DNA of 64,000 bases, from positions 1,860,001 through 1,924,000 of the forward strand of contig AP018697.1 of NCBI GenBank assembly GCA_004001285.1, in the 5' to 3' direction. The notes below the pieces were generated by a model. It did no database searches, had not been told where the DNA came from, and saw only the letters and a program-made list of their open reading frames with translations. The translations under genes were made by a program, and so were the position numbers. The DNA comes from Arthrobacter sp. MN05-02. Its GTDB lineage: Bacteria > Actinomycetota > Actinomycetes > Actinomycetales > Micrococcaceae. This document shows, in pieces, positions 34,629-44,031 of the stretch. The first letter of the stretch is position 1, and the number at the start of each line of letters is the position of its first letter.

Positions 34629-35462
34629 ATGACCTCCTCCGTCCCCCGCGCCACCCTCACCGACGGGACATCGATCGACGTCGTCGGGTACGGCGTCTAC
34701 AAGGTCCCGCCCGAGGACACCGCCCGGCTCTGCTCGACGGCGCTGGACGCCGGGTACCGCCTCCTCGACACGGCCGCCCTCTACGGCAACGAGGTGGGTG
34801 TCGGAGCGGCCGCCCGCGCCTACCTCGAGACCGGCGACCGCGCGGACCTCTTCGTGACCTCGAAGGTGTGGAACGACGACCACGGCTTCGATGCCACACT
34901 GCGCGCCTTCGACGCGACGATGCGGCGGCTGCGCCTCGAGGAGCTCGACCTCTACCTCATCCACTGGCCCTGCCCGTCGAAGGGGCTCTACGTCGAGACG
35001 TGGCGGGCCCTCGAACGCCTGCGCGCCGACGGACGCGTCCGGTCCATCGGCGTCTCCAACTTCCAGCAGCCGCACCTCGAGAGGCTGCTCGCCGAGACCG
35101 GCGTCGTGCCGGTCCTCAACCAGATCGAACTCCACCCCTACCTGCAGCAGCGCGACCTGCGATCCTTCCACGAGCAGCACGGCATCGCCACGCAGGCATG
35201 GAGCCCCCTCGGCCGCGGCAACGTCCTGCAGGACGCCGTCGTCGGTCGCATCGCGGCCGACCTCGGGCGGACACCGGCCCAGGTGATCCTGCGCTGGCAC
35301 CTGCAGCGGGGAATCCTCACGATCCCGAAGGCCAGTTCGTCGGAGCGCATCAGCTCCAACCTGGACATCTTCGGGTTCGCGCTCGACGACGGACAGGTCG
35401 GGGCCCTCGACGCGCTGGACCGGGAGCAGCGGTTCGGCTCGCACCCCGACCGGGTCGGCTGA
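34629..35462 (+). CDS. Aldo/keto reductase
   Basis: 277-residue NADPH-dependent reductase of the AKR superfamily (2,5-diketo-gluconate reductase-like). TIM-barrel signature LDTAALYGNE holds catalytic Asp and Tyr, SKVWND the Lys, and LIHWPCP the His; IPKASSSERISSN is the C-terminal NADPH-phosphate site. Its stop overlaps the next start (TGATG). Substrate unknown. First gene of a coupled reductase/hydrolase/glycosyltransferase cluster. Confidence 0.93.
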   Translation: MTSSVPRATLTDGTSIDVVGYGVYKVPPEDTARLCSTALDAGYRLLDTAALYGNEVGVGAAARAYLETGDRADLFVTSKVWNDDHGFDATLRAFDATMRRLRLEELDLYLIHWPCPSKGLYVETWRALERLRADGRVRSIGVSNFQQPHLERLLAETGVVPVLNQIELHPYLQQRDLRSFHEQHGIATQAWSPLGRGNVLQDAVVGRIAADLGRTPAQVILRWHLQRGILTIPKASSSERISSNLDIFGFALDDGQVGALDALDREQRFGSHPDRVG

Positions 35463-36334
35463 TGCGCGATGCCATCGTCCGGACCCTGCGGTGGGAGGGC
35501 ACCCTGCAGCGGATCTGGGACTATCCCGCCGTCGCGGGACCCGGCGAGGCACGCCGCGCGGAGGTCGTCATGGTTCACGGCTTCCGGGGCGACCACCACG
35601 GCCTGCTGCGCCTCGTCGAGGAGCTGCCCCGGCACCGCGTCATCCTGCCGGACCTGCCCGGTTTCGGGCAGGGCCAGGCGCTGGCCGGCACGCATGACGT
35701 GGCCACCTACGCCCGCTTCATCAGCCACTGCACCCGGCTCCTCGCCCCGGACGCGCCCGTCCTGCTCGGCCACTCGTTCGGTTCGATCGTGGCCGCGGAG
35801 GCCGCCGCCCTCGATCCGGGCCTCGCCGGGCATGTGATCCTCGTCAATCCCATCAGCGCTCCGGCCCTCGAGGGACCCAGCCGTACCGCCTCCCGGATCG
35901 CCGAGGGATACTACGTGGCGGCCGACCGCCTGCCCGAGGCGGCCGGACGCGCCCTCCTGGCGAATCCGGCGATCGTCCGCGGCATGAGCATCTTCATGGC
36001 CAAGACGAAGGACCGGAAGCTCCGGCGCTGGATCCACGGGCAGCACGACGCCTACTTCAGCGCCTTCGCGGATCGGCGGGTGGTCCTGGAGGCGTTCCGG
36101 GCCTCGATCTCGGGCACCGTGCGGGACCGAGCCGCGGACCTGGGGATGCCCGTCCTGCTCATCGCGGCGGATCGGGACGACATCGGCTCGGTGGCGAGCC
36201 AGCGCGAACTCGCAGCGCTCATCCCGCACGCGCGGCTCGAGGTCATCACGGACGTCGGGCACCTGGTGCACTACGAGAAGCCGCGCGAAGCGGCGCTGAT
36301 CATCGAGAAGTTCCTGGAGGACACAGCCCCATGA
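35462..36334 (+). CDS. Alpha/beta hydrolase
   Basis: 290-residue alpha/beta-fold hydrolase. VMVHGFRGDHHG forms the oxyanion region, LLGHSFGSI the nucleophile elbow (Ser), and DVGHLVHYEKP carries the catalytic His; the acid is probably the Asp in LIAADRDD. No signal peptide. The ATG overlaps the reductase stop by one base and the end overlaps the glycosyltransferase start by 4 nt, so the three are translationally coupled. The esterase substrate cannot be deduced. Confidence 0.92.
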   Translation: MRDAIVRTLRWEGTLQRIWDYPAVAGPGEARRAEVVMVHGFRGDHHGLLRLVEELPRHRVILPDLPGFGQGQALAGTHDVATYARFISHCTRLLAPDAPVLLGHSFGSIVAAEAAALDPGLAGHVILVNPISAPALEGPSRTASRIAEGYYVAADRLPEAAGRALLANPAIVRGMSIFMAKTKDRKLRRWIHGQHDAYFSAFADRRVVLEAFRASISGTVRDRAADLGMPVLLIAADRDDIGSVASQRELAALIPHARLEVITDVGHLVHYEKPREAALIIEKFLEDTAP

Positions 36335-37467
36335 GGATCCTGTTCGACGCGCGCTTCACGCGCACCGACCACCACGACGGCATCAGCCGGTACGGCGCGA
36401 GCCTGATCGCCGCGCTCGCGGAGACGGACGACGTCGTCATGCTCATCAGCGATCCCCGGCAGCTGGCCCTCCTGCCCGACGTGCCGTCCGTGCTGATCAA
36501 CAGCCCGCTCTCCCCCGCCGAACTGTTCGTCGCCCGGCGCATCAACCGCCTCCGGCCCGACGTCGTCGTGTGCCCCATGCAGACCATGGGCTCGTGGGGC
36601 CGCACCTACCCGCTCGTCCTCACGCTGCACGACCTGATCTACTACCAGAACCCCATGCCGCCGTCCTTCCTCCCCCTCCCGGTGCGCCTCCTCTGGCGGC
36701 TGTACCACCTCGCCTACTGGCCGCAGCGCCTGCTGCTCGACCGGGCGGACGTGGTCGCGACGATCTCCGACACCACCGCGGCCCTCATGGTGGAGCACAG
36801 GCTCACCCGCCGGCCCGTCCTGCTCGTCGGCAACGCCCCGCAGCCGACGGAACGCCGGCGGGACCCCGACGCACCGCGCTCATCGTCGCTGCTCTACATG
36901 GGCTCCTTCATGCCGTACAAGAACGTCGAGACCCTCGTCCGCGCCATGGCCCTATTGCCCGGGCACACGCTCCACCTGCTCAGCCGCATCACGCCCGAAC
37001 GCCGCGCCGAACTGACGGACCTGGCGCCCGACGCGGAGCGCGTCGTCTTCCACGGGGGCGTGACGGATGCGGAGTACGAGGACCTGCTCCACGACTCGAC
37101 GGCCCTGCTCACGCTGTCCCGGGCGGAAGGTTACGGCCTGCCCATCATCGAGGCGATGGCCACCGGCACACCCGTCGTCGCGAGCGACATCCCGATCTTC
37201 CGCGAGGTCGGGGGCGCCGCGGCCCTGTTCGTCGATCCCGGGGACCCGGAGGACGTGGCGGCGGCCGTGCGGAGCCTCGAGGAACCGGCGCGGTGGGCCG
37301 AAGCGTCCCGCGCCGGGCTCGAGCGCGCGGGAAGCTATTCGTGGGACGTGTCCGCGGAGCAGCTGCGGCGCGCCTGCCGGCGTGCCGTGGCCGAGTACGC
37401 CCGACGACGGCGACGCGGGCGCACCCGACCGGCGCCGAAGCCGGAGGACGGGGTGCCGGTCGGGTGA
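36331..37467 (+). CDS. Glycosyltransferase family 4 protein
   Basis: 378-residue GT-B glycosyltransferase. The N-terminal domain begins MRILFDARFTRTDHHDGISRYG; the C-terminal donor-binding domain has EGYGLPIIEAMATGTPVVAS, the E-x7-E sugar-nucleotide motif. No transmembrane helix. The start overlaps the hydrolase stop (ATGA). It probably adds a hexose to a surface lipid or polysaccharide. The Arg-rich tail after about 355 is likely disordered. Confidence 0.92.
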   Translation: MRILFDARFTRTDHHDGISRYGASLIAALAETDDVVMLISDPRQLALLPDVPSVLINSPLSPAELFVARRINRLRPDVVVCPMQTMGSWGRTYPLVLTLHDLIYYQNPMPPSFLPLPVRLLWRLYHLAYWPQRLLLDRADVVATISDTTAALMVEHRLTRRPVLLVGNAPQPTERRRDPDAPRSSSLLYMGSFMPYKNVETLVRAMALLPGHTLHLLSRITPERRAELTDLAPDAERVVFHGGVTDAEYEDLLHDSTALLTLSRAEGYGLPIIEAMATGTPVVASDIPIFREVGGAAALFVDPGDPEDVAAAVRSLEEPARWAEASRAGLERAGSYSWDVSAEQLRRACRRAVAEYARRRRRGRTRPAPKPEDGVPVG

Positions 37468-37488
37468 CGGTGCGCGTCGCCGGACGGA

Positions 37489-37549
37489 CCCCACGGCCAC
37501 GGGTTTCCGGACCGGGTATCCCCACACCGCGTGTCTCCGGACCGGGAGC
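37489..37549. repeat. Two degenerate 30-31 nt direct repeats
   Basis: Units at 37489-37519 and 37520-37549 share CCCCAC and the 3' block TCCGGACCGGG. They lie in the 120-nt gap after the glycosyltransferase. Purpose unclear; could be a protein-binding site or drift of a short duplication. Confidence 0.45.
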
Positions 37550-37587
37550 GGCGGGGCCCCGCCCGCTCGCCCCGGCAGGCTCCTGAC

Positions 37588-37872
37588 ATGGATCTCCAGT
37601 GCCCGGCGACGGCCGTCCTCGTCGGCGACGCGGTGAGCCCGCCGTCGTGGCTGGCCCGCCTGCCGGTCGCCGGGCGCTTCGAGTGCCGCGGACACGAGGC
37701 CCTCGTGGCCCTCGTGAACGCGACGGCTGACCTGTACCGTGGCGAGACCTTCGTGGTCGCGGCACCGTCGCCGGACATCGAGGAGGCGCTGCGGAGCCAG
37801 GGGATGGCGGCCGTCGCCCCCCTCGTGATCGAGGTCGATTCCGAGGGCTGGCGCTGCGTTCCCCCGCCGTGA
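37588..37872 (+). CDS. Small hypothetical protein (94 aa)
   Basis: I do not recognise the family. 94 residues, starting MDLQCPATAVLVGDAVSPPSW, with an alternating hydrophobic pattern (AAPSPDIEEALRSQGM, VAPLVIEVDSEGW) that suggests a small alpha/beta fold; no signal peptide or membrane segment. Codon use is like the neighbours. It ends at a hairpin shared with convergent priA. An in-frame ATG at 37531 would add 19 Arg/Pro-rich residues and is less likely. Confidence 0.5.
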   Translation: MDLQCPATAVLVGDAVSPPSWLARLPVAGRFECRGHEALVALVNATADLYRGETFVVAAPSPDIEEALRSQGMAAVAPLVIEVDSEGWRCVPPP

Positions 37873-37875
37873 CGC

Positions 37876-37907
37876 AGGCCGCCCAGGGCAGGTGACCCGG
37901 GCGGCCT
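37876..37907. terminator. Bidirectional hairpin between convergent genes
   Basis: 9-bp arms AGGCCGCCC / GGGCGGCCT with further inner pairing (AGGG/CCC). It overlaps the priA stop codon and starts 3 nt after the hypothetical gene's stop. Confidence 0.55.
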
Positions 37908-40054
37908 AGAGCACGTCCAGCGCATCGAGCCGGATGTGGACGGGATCGCCCGTCCGCCTGGCCGACAGCGTGGCCCGGCGTGCGCGCAGTTGCCGCGTGA
38001 TGCCGGCAGCGGCGCGGTAGGGGAAGAACAGCAGGACGCGATGGGAGCCCCGGCCTGCCAGGGCCTCCGTCGCCGCCCGCCCCGGCTGGTCCGCGCCGCG
38101 CCCTGCGGCGGCGGCGGCACGCGCGGCGAGCATCGCATCCCGGCGCACATCGGGCGGAACAGGGGCCGGGCCCACGACGCGCGGGGCCCCCTCGGTCTCG
38201 ACGCCCTCGAGGAAGTGGATGAGGGCCTCCCGGGTCCCCGTCAGCACCGCGTACCGCACGGCCGGAGGTAGCCCGAGCTCCTGCCGCTCGACGAGCTCGC
38301 GGGCGGCGGCGCCCGCAGGATCCCAGCGCACCACGTGACCCACGGCGACGTCGTCGTCACCCGTGATCACCACCGTGCCGCCTGCCGTGGACGGACGGGC
38401 GAGGATCGCCGCCGAGAACCACCGTCGGAGGGCGTCCTCGCCCGCGCGCAGCGACTCGCGGCTCAGCAGGGCGTTGCCGTCGAGGAGGATGACGGCCGCG
38501 TAGCCCCCGGGGGCCACGGGTTCGGCGCCGGGCGTCGCGACGACGACGGCGGGGACGTCGCGGACGGCGTCGACGATGTGCTCGCCCGCCGAGGAGATGA
38601 CCGGCACGCCCGGGAACGCCCTTCCCAGTTCCTCCGCGGTCCTGGTGGCACCCGCGGCGGTCGCCCGAACCCGCGTGCCGCCGCACTCGGCGCACGACCA
38701 GGAGTTGTCCGGCCGCCCGCACCAGCGGCACACCAGGGGGGCATCCCGTCCCGCCTGGGACAGCGGTCCGGCGCAGGCGGAGCAGCGGGCCGGATGGCGG
38801 CACCGGTCGCACGCCAGCGCCGGCGAGAACCCGGTCCGCGCGACCTGCAGCAGCACGGGGCCGTGCCGGAGCCCCGCCTGCGCCGCGGCCCAGGCGGCGT
38901 GCGGGATCCGGGCCTGCGCGGCCAGCGGGTCCCGTTCCATCTGGTAGGCGTCGGCCGCGTGGACGACGCGTGGCGTGGACCGGCGCACCTCGGCGCGGTC
39001 CGCCTGGATGGCGCGCCCAGCCCGTGTCGACGAGGCGCTGGGACTCGGTGGTCCGGGCGAAGGAGGAGAGCAGTACCGCGGCACCCTCGTGCTCGGCCTG
39101 CAGGAGCAGCACGTCGCGGACGTGCTGGTAGGGTGCACGCTGCTCGATGTGCTGGTCGTCGCCGTCGTCCCACAGGCAGAGCAGGCCGAGGTTGCGCACG
39201 GGGGCGTACGCGGCGGAGCGCGTGCCCACCGCGACGGTCGCCGTGCCCGTGAGGAGACGCAGGAAGTTGCGGTACCGCGGCGTGGCACCGTCCTCCCCCG
39301 TCAGGCGGGCGACGGCGGCGCCGCCGAGCCGGGCCGTGAGGACTGCCTCCACGCGCGCGAGGTCGCGCTGGTCGGGCACGACGACCACGGAGCCCCGCCC
39401 CGAGACCGCCGCGACCGCCACGGCGTCGGCGATCTCCTCCGTCCAGGCCCTCGCACCGAAGCCGCCCAGGCTCGTGAGGACGGCCCGGGGTGACTCCCCG
39501 GCCGCCAGGTGCTGGAGGAAGGCGGGGCCGCTCGGGTAGCGCCGGAAGCTGCCGGACGATGGGCCCGCCGCGACGGGCTCGGCGCCGTCGGCCGTGCCGG
39601 AAGGGAACTCGGCCTCGACGCGGGCCATGCGCGGCGGCACGGCGGAGCGCAGGACGTCGCTCACCGTGCCGACGGACCGCGCCGCGACCGCCGTCGCGAG
39701 TGCCAGGACCTCGGGTGTCAGCACCCGGTGGGGGGAGACGACCTTGCCCAGCGGCAGGAGCGTCGCCGTGGTGCTGGCCTCGTCGACGCGTTCGGCCAGG
39801 AAGCCCGCCTGCTCGCGGCCGGCGAACCGCACCTTGACCCGCACACCGGGTTGGGCCTCCGCATCCATGGCGGCGGGTACCGCGTAGTCGAAGAACCGGT
39901 CGAGGTGCGGGAGCTGGGCGTCGAGGACCACCCGCGCCACGGGAAGGGCGGACGCGCGCTCGGGGTCGGTGCGGGGCAGCTTCGCGGCGCCGAAGCCGTG
40001 CAGCAGCGACAGCTGGCCGTCCGAGCCGCCCGTATCCCGCTTCGTCTCCGTCAT
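37906..40054 (-). pseudogene. priA: Actinobacterial PriA (primosomal protein N'), frame interrupted
   Basis: PriA restarts stalled replication forks. ATG 40054. The DNA-binding N-terminal domain (LPHLDRFFDYAVP, GVRVKVRFAGREQAGF) and the zinc-binding cysteines (CDRCRHPARCSAC, CRWC, CAEC) are present. Walker A is lost: its place reads LTSLGGFGARAWTEEI; the DEEH box reads WDDGDDQH. Such degenerate PriA is typical of actinobacteria and likely lacks helicase activity. The frame breaks at a GCGCGC tract (39011-39016): VDTGWARA continues IQADRAEVRR only after adding one GC unit. About 716 residues when repaired. Confidence 0.88.
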
Positions 40055-40099
40055 GATGTCGCCGGGACCGGCGTGTGCCGGCCGCCGTCCCCTCCCGCC

Positions 40100-41311
40100 T
40101 CAGGCGTCGAAGTAGCTCCGGAGCTTGTCGACGCGGTCGGTGCGCTCCCAGGTGAATCCGTCCTCCTCGCGGCCGAAGTGGCCGTGCGCCGCGGTGCGCT
40201 GGTAGACGGGGCGCTTCAGGTCCAGGGCGTTGATGATGCCGAGGGGCCGGAGGTCGAAGATCTCGCGGATCGCCGTGCCGATAGCCAGCGGGTCCACGGT
40301 CTCGGTGCCGAACGTCTCGACGTAGATCCCGACGGGCTGGGCCATGCCGATGGCGTAGGCGATCTGGATCTCGGCCCGGCGGGCGAGGCCTGCCGCCACG
40401 ACGTTCTTCGCCACCCAGCGCATGGCGTACGCGGCCGAGCGGTCGACCTTCGACGGGTCCTTGCCGCTGAAGGCCCCGCCGCCGTGGCGTGCCATCCCGC
40501 CGTAGGTGTCCACGATGATCTTGCGGCCGGTGAGGCCGGCGTCGCCCACGGGCCCGCCGATCACGAAGGCGCCGCCGGGGTTGAGGATGTGGCGTACCGA
40601 GGACGTGTCGAGCTCGGAGTCCGCCAGGACCGGTGCGATGACGTGGTCGGCGAGGTCGGCGCGGAGCTGCTCGAGCGACACGTCGGCCGAGTGCTGGGAC
40701 GAGATGACGACGGAGTCGATCGAGACCGGCCGGTCGCCGTCGTACCCGATGGTGACCTGGGTCTTCCCGTCGGGCCGCAGGTAGGGAAGGGTGCCGTCCT
40801 TGCGGACCGCGGTGAGGCGCTCCGAGAGGCGGTGGGACAGCCAGATGGGCGTGGGCATCATCACCGCGGTCTCGTCGCTCGCGTAGCCGAACATGATGCC
40901 CTGGTCCCCGGCGCCCTGGGCGTCGTAGGGGTCGACGCCGGTCCCTTCGCGGGTCTCGAGGGAGGTGAACACGCCCGAGGCGATCTCCGCGGACTGCTGC
41001 CCGATGGACACCGAGACGCCGCAGCGGGCGCCGTCGAAGCCGTGGGCCGAGGAGTCGTAGCCGATGCCGAGGATGGTCCTGCGGACGATGTCGGGGATCT
41101 CGACGTACGCCTCCGTGGTGACCTCGCCCGCCACGTGGACGAGGCCCGTGGTGACCAGGGTCTCGACCGCCACGCGGGAGTCCGGGTCCTGCTCGAGGAG
41201 TCCATCGAGGATCGCGTCGCTGATCTGGTCGCAGATCTTGTCCGGATGGCCCTCGGTGACCGATTCCGAGGTGAAAAGGCGCAGGGGGGACTCAGGGCTC
41301 GGTGAATTCAC
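40100..41311 (-). CDS. metK: S-adenosylmethionine synthetase
   Basis: 403-residue enzyme making SAM from methionine and ATP. Signatures [17 protein letters not shown] and [19 protein letters not shown] are intact. GTG start 41311; a TAGAGT box lies exactly 6 nt before it, suggesting a leaderless transcript beside readthrough from coaBC. No SAM riboswitch is recognisable in the 87-nt upstream gap. It sits between coaBC and priA in the same direction. Confidence 0.97.
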   Translation of the reverse strand: MNSPSPESPLRLFTSESVTEGHPDKICDQISDAILDGLLEQDPDSRVAVETLVTTGLVHVAGEVTTEAYVEIPDIVRRTILGIGYDSSAHGFDGARCGVSVSIGQQSAEIASGVFTSLETREGTGVDPYDAQGAGDQGIMFGYASDETAVMMPTPIWLSHRLSERLTAVRKDGTLPYLRPDGKTQVTIGYDGDRPVSIDSVVISSQHSADVSLEQLRADLADHVIAPVLADSELDTSSVRHILNPGGAFVIGGPVGDAGLTGRKIIVDTYGGMARHGGGAFSGKDPSKVDRSAAYAMRWVAKNVVAAGLARRAEIQIAYAIGMAQPVGIYVETFGTETVDPLAIGTAIREIFDLRPLGIINALDLKRPVYQRTAAHGHFGREEDGFTWERTDRVDKLRSYFDA

Positions 41312-41317
41312 GTGCCC

Positions 41318-41323
41318 ACTCTA
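41318..41323 (-). promoter_or_regulatory. -10 box of a leaderless metK transcript
   Basis: Leftward TAGAGT, 6 nt, then the metK GTG. No Shine-Dalgarno in the 6-nt interval. Confidence 0.45.
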
Positions 41324-41376
41324 CTTGGTCGGAGGGACGGTCCTGCCCGGGTGCTCTGCGGCGGAACGGCCCGCGG

Positions 41377-41394
41377 CGGGCGGTAGGGCGCCCG
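41377..41394. terminator. Weak hairpin after coaBC
   Basis: 6-bp stem CGGGCG / CGCCCG with a 6-nt loop, a few bases beyond the coaBC stop. May partly terminate before metK. Confidence 0.25.
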
Positions 41395-41398
41395 CGCG

Positions 41399-42613
41399 TC
41401 AGGGGGTGAGGAGCCGCGCGGCGTGGTCGATGACGGCGTCGGCGACGGCCCGCTTGGAACCTCGCACCGGTGCGGACTCGGTGCCGTCTGCGCCCAGGAT
41501 GGTGACGGCGTTGGAGTCCTCACCGAAGACGAGGTCCGAGCCGACGACGTTGAGGACGAGGAAGTCGCAGCCCTTCCGCGCGAGCTTGGCCCGGGCATGC
41601 GTCAGCGGATCGGCCGTCGCATCTCCCGTCTCGGCGGCGAATCCGGCGATCACGAGCGGCTCCGTGCGTCCCTCCCGGGCGAGCACGGCCTCGCGGAGGA
41701 CGTCGGGGTTGCGGACGAGGGTGATCACGGGATCCGAGCCGTCGTCGCTCTTCTTGATCTTGGTGGCGACGACCTCGGCGGGGCGGAAGTCCGCCACGGC
41801 GGCGGCCATCACGAGGACGTCCGTGGCGGGCAGTGCCTCGAGGACGGCGTCGCGCAACTGGAGCGCGGACTCGACCCGTACGACGTCGCAGCCCGGTGGC
41901 GGGGCGACCTCGGCGTGGGCGAGGACGAGGGTCACGTGTGCACCCTGCGCGAGTGCCGCTTCGGCGAGGGCCATGCCCTGCTTGCCGGACGAGCGGTTGC
42001 CGAGGAAGCGCACGGGATCGAGGGCCTCCCGGGTGCCTCCCGCGGAGATGGTCACGCGCCTGCCCTGCAGGGTACCGGAGCCTTTGCTGCGGGCGACGGC
42101 GTCCATCGCCGCCGCGAAGATGTCGGCGGGTTCGGGGAGCCGGCCGGGACCCGAGTCCGCGCCGGTGAGGCGGCCGGAGGCGGGCTCCATGATGGTGATG
42201 CCGCGCGAGCGAAGGGAGGCGACGTTCGCCCGGGTGGCCGCGTGCTGCCACATCTCGGTGTGCATCGCCGGGGCCAGGAAGACGGGCCCGTGCGCCATGA
42301 GGAGCGTGCCGGTCAGGAGGTCGTTCGCCAGGCCCGCGGCGGCGCGCGCGAGGACGTCGGCGGTGGCGGGGGCGACGACGATGAGGTCGGCCTCGTGGCC
42401 GAGCCGTACGTGGTTCACCTTGTCGACGTCGTCCCAGACGCTGTTGCTCACCGGGTTGCCGGAGAGGGCCTCCCAGGTGGCGGTCCCGACGAAGCGGAGG
42501 GCGGCGTCGGTCGGGATGACGGTGACGTCATGCCCGGACTCCGTGAAAAGGCGGAGGAGGGATGCTGCCTTGTAGGCCGCGATCCCTCCTCCGACCCCGA
42601 GTACTATGCGCAC
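41399..42613 (-). CDS. coaBC: Bifunctional CoaBC (phosphopantothenoylcysteine decarboxylase / synthetase)
   Basis: 404-residue enzyme for two steps of coenzyme A synthesis. The N-terminal CoaC flavoprotein has HVRLGHEADLIVVAPATA (catalytic His) and PAMHTEMW; the C-terminal CoaB domain has SAGGTREALDPVRFLGNRSSG and a KIKK stretch. GTG start at 42613 (MRIVLGVGGGIAAYKA). It follows rpoZ by 31 nt in the mihF-gmk-rpoZ-coaBC-metK run. Confidence 0.96.
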   Translation of the reverse strand: MRIVLGVGGGIAAYKAASLLRLFTESGHDVTVIPTDAALRFVGTATWEALSGNPVSNSVWDDVDKVNHVRLGHEADLIVVAPATADVLARAAAGLANDLLTGTLLMAHGPVFLAPAMHTEMWQHAATRANVASLRSRGITIMEPASGRLTGADSGPGRLPEPADIFAAAMDAVARSKGSGTLQGRRVTISAGGTREALDPVRFLGNRSSGKQGMALAEAALAQGAHVTLVLAHAEVAPPPGCDVVRVESALQLRDAVLEALPATDVLVMAAAVADFRPAEVVATKIKKSDDGSDPVITLVRNPDVLREAVLAREGRTEPLVIAGFAAETGDATADPLTHARAKLARKGCDFLVLNVVGSDLVFGEDSNAVTILGADGTESAPVRGSKRAVADAVIDHAARLLTP

Positions 42614-42644
42614 CGGTCGTCCGTGGCCTGCTCCGGCGGCCGGA

Positions 42645-42905
42645 CTACTCGGACTGTTCCATGGGCGAGGACACGAGCATGCCCTCGTTGATCTCCCGCA
42701 GTGCGATGGAAAGGGGCTTCTCGTTCAGCTTCGTGTCGACGAGGGGGCCGACGTACTCGAAGAGGCCCTCGTGGAGCTGGGAGTAGTACGCGTTGATCTG
42801 GCGGGCGCGCTTGGCACCGTAGATCACGAGGGCGTACTTCGAGTCCGAGGCCTCCAGCAGAGAGTCGATCGGCGGGTTGATGATGCCTTCGGGCTGAGTT
42901 GACAC
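42645..42905 (-). CDS. rpoZ: DNA-directed RNA polymerase subunit omega
   Basis: 86-residue omega subunit, which helps beta' fold and assemble. The conserved [21 protein letters not shown] helix marks the family (given in part). GTG start 42905 has GGAG 5 nt upstream. Gene order gmk-rpoZ-coaBC is conserved across actinobacteria. Confidence 0.96.
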   Translation of the reverse strand: MSTQPEGIINPPIDSLLEASDSKYALVIYGAKRARQINAYYSQLHEGLFEYVGPLVDTKLNEKPLSIALREINEGMLVSSPMEQSE

Positions 42906-42947
42906 AAATTCTCCAAATATTAGGCGGAACGGCTGCTGCGGGGCTTC

Positions 42948-43517
42948 TCAGCGCTGCAGCGGACGCAGTCCCATCAGTGATACGAGCTCGTCTGCCGCAT
43001 GCTCCACGGAGTCGTTGACGACGGTGTGGTTGAATTCGGGCTCGGCGGCAAGTTCCAGTTTAGCGGTTTCCAGCCGTTGCTGCTGTTCCTCGGGGGTTTC
43101 GGTGCCGCGGCCCACGAGGCGGCGCACCATCTCGTCCCAGCTCGGTGGGGCGAGGAAGACGAAGTTGGCCTCCGGCATGCTCTCCTTGACCTGCCGGGCG
43201 CCCTGCAGGTCGATCTCGAGGAGCACCGTGCGGCCCTCGTCCATCGCGGCCTGGACCGTGCGGCGCAGTGTCCCGTAGCGGTTGCGCCCGTGCACCACGG
43301 CCCACTCCAGCAGCTGCCCGTCGGCGATGAGCGCGTCGAACTCCTCGGGCGAGACGAAGAAGTAGTGCACGCCGTCCACCTCGCCGGGACGCGGCGGGCG
43401 CGTGGTCGCGGAGACGGAGAGCCACACCTCGGGGTAGTTGTCCCGGATGTAGGTCGAGACGGTTCCCTTGCCGACCGCCGTCGGGCCGGCGAGGACAGTC
43501 AACCTGGGCTGCAACAC
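42948..43517 (-). CDS. gmk: Guanylate kinase
   Basis: 189-residue kinase converting GMP to GDP. P-loop GPTAVGKGT near the N-terminus, then [19 protein letters not shown] (GMP-binding) and [15 protein letters not shown] start at 43517 with AAGGAAG upstream. It follows mihF by 10 nt. Confidence 0.96.
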   Translation of the reverse strand: MLQPRLTVLAGPTAVGKGTVSTYIRDNYPEVWLSVSATTRPPRPGEVDGVHYFFVSPEEFDALIADGQLLEWAVVHGRNRYGTLRRTVQAAMDEGRTVLLEIDLQGARQVKESMPEANFVFLAPPSWDEMVRRLVGRGTETPEEQQQRLETAKLELAAEPEFNHTVVNDSVEHAADELVSLMGLRPLQR

Positions 43518-43527
43518 AAACGCTTCC

Positions 43528-43866
43528 TTACTTGCTGGCCGAGCCAGAATGATGGTGTTCGAGGTATGAGACGAGAGCCTTGCGCTGGTGGATGCCGAGC
43601 CCGCGCACGCGACGCGTCGCGGCGATCCCCACCTCTGCCATGATCGCCGCCGCCCGGACGTCCCCGACGCCGGGCAGTGCCTTGAGGAGGTCGAGGACCC
43701 GGAGGCGGCCCACGGCGCCCTCGCCGCCGGAATTCTCGATCACGTCCGCCACTGAGAGCTTACCGGTCTTCAGTCGGGACTTGATGTCCGCCCGCACCGC
43801 CCGTGCCGCCGTCGCCTTCTCGCGTGCCTGCGTTCGCTCGACGTCCGTCAATGGCTTCAGACTCAC
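43528..43866 (-). CDS. mihF: Integration host factor, actinobacterial type (mIHF)
   Basis: 112-residue nucleoid-associated protein that binds and bends DNA; essential in mycobacteria. An N-terminal basic helix ([22 protein letters not shown]) precedes the S13-like/H2TH DNA-binding fold with [19 protein letters not shown] and [16 protein letters not shown] start 43866 has GGGAG upstream; the longer frame to 44004 is Arg/Pro-rich and unlike the family. A promoter candidate lies at 43989-44018. Confidence 0.93.
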   Translation of the reverse strand: MSLKPLTDVERTQAREKATAARAVRADIKSRLKTGKLSVADVIENSGGEGAVGRLRVLDLLKALPGVGDVRAAAIMAEVGIAATRRVRGLGIHQRKALVSYLEHHHSGSASK

Positions 43867-43988
43867 GGGTGCTCCCTGCGCTGGACGGCGCCACACAGGG
43901 CGGCGACCGCTCGTCGGATGGATCGCCCGAGGATGACCCGGGCGGAACAGAGGTCGAACGGGACCGGCGCGGGGTCGGTCCGGAACCG

Positions 43989-44018
43989 AACCTACCGGGC
44001 GCACCCGTCCGAAATCAA
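43989..44018 (-). promoter_or_regulatory. Candidate mihF promoter
   Basis: Leftward TTGATT (44018-44013), 18 nt, TAGGTT (43994-43989), about 120 nt before the mihF start and just beyond the pyrF stop. Confidence 0.4.
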
Positions 44019-44031
44019 TGCGCGCCCCGGC

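Noticed and set aside
37468..37587. A continuation of coding sequence through the 30-nt repeats
   Set aside because: The frame that spans them is the wrong frame of the glycosyltransferase gene; the repeats are intergenic.
41312..41398. SAM riboswitch before metK
   Set aside because: The gap is too short and has no conserved SAM-riboswitch core; only a weak hairpin and a -10 box are present.
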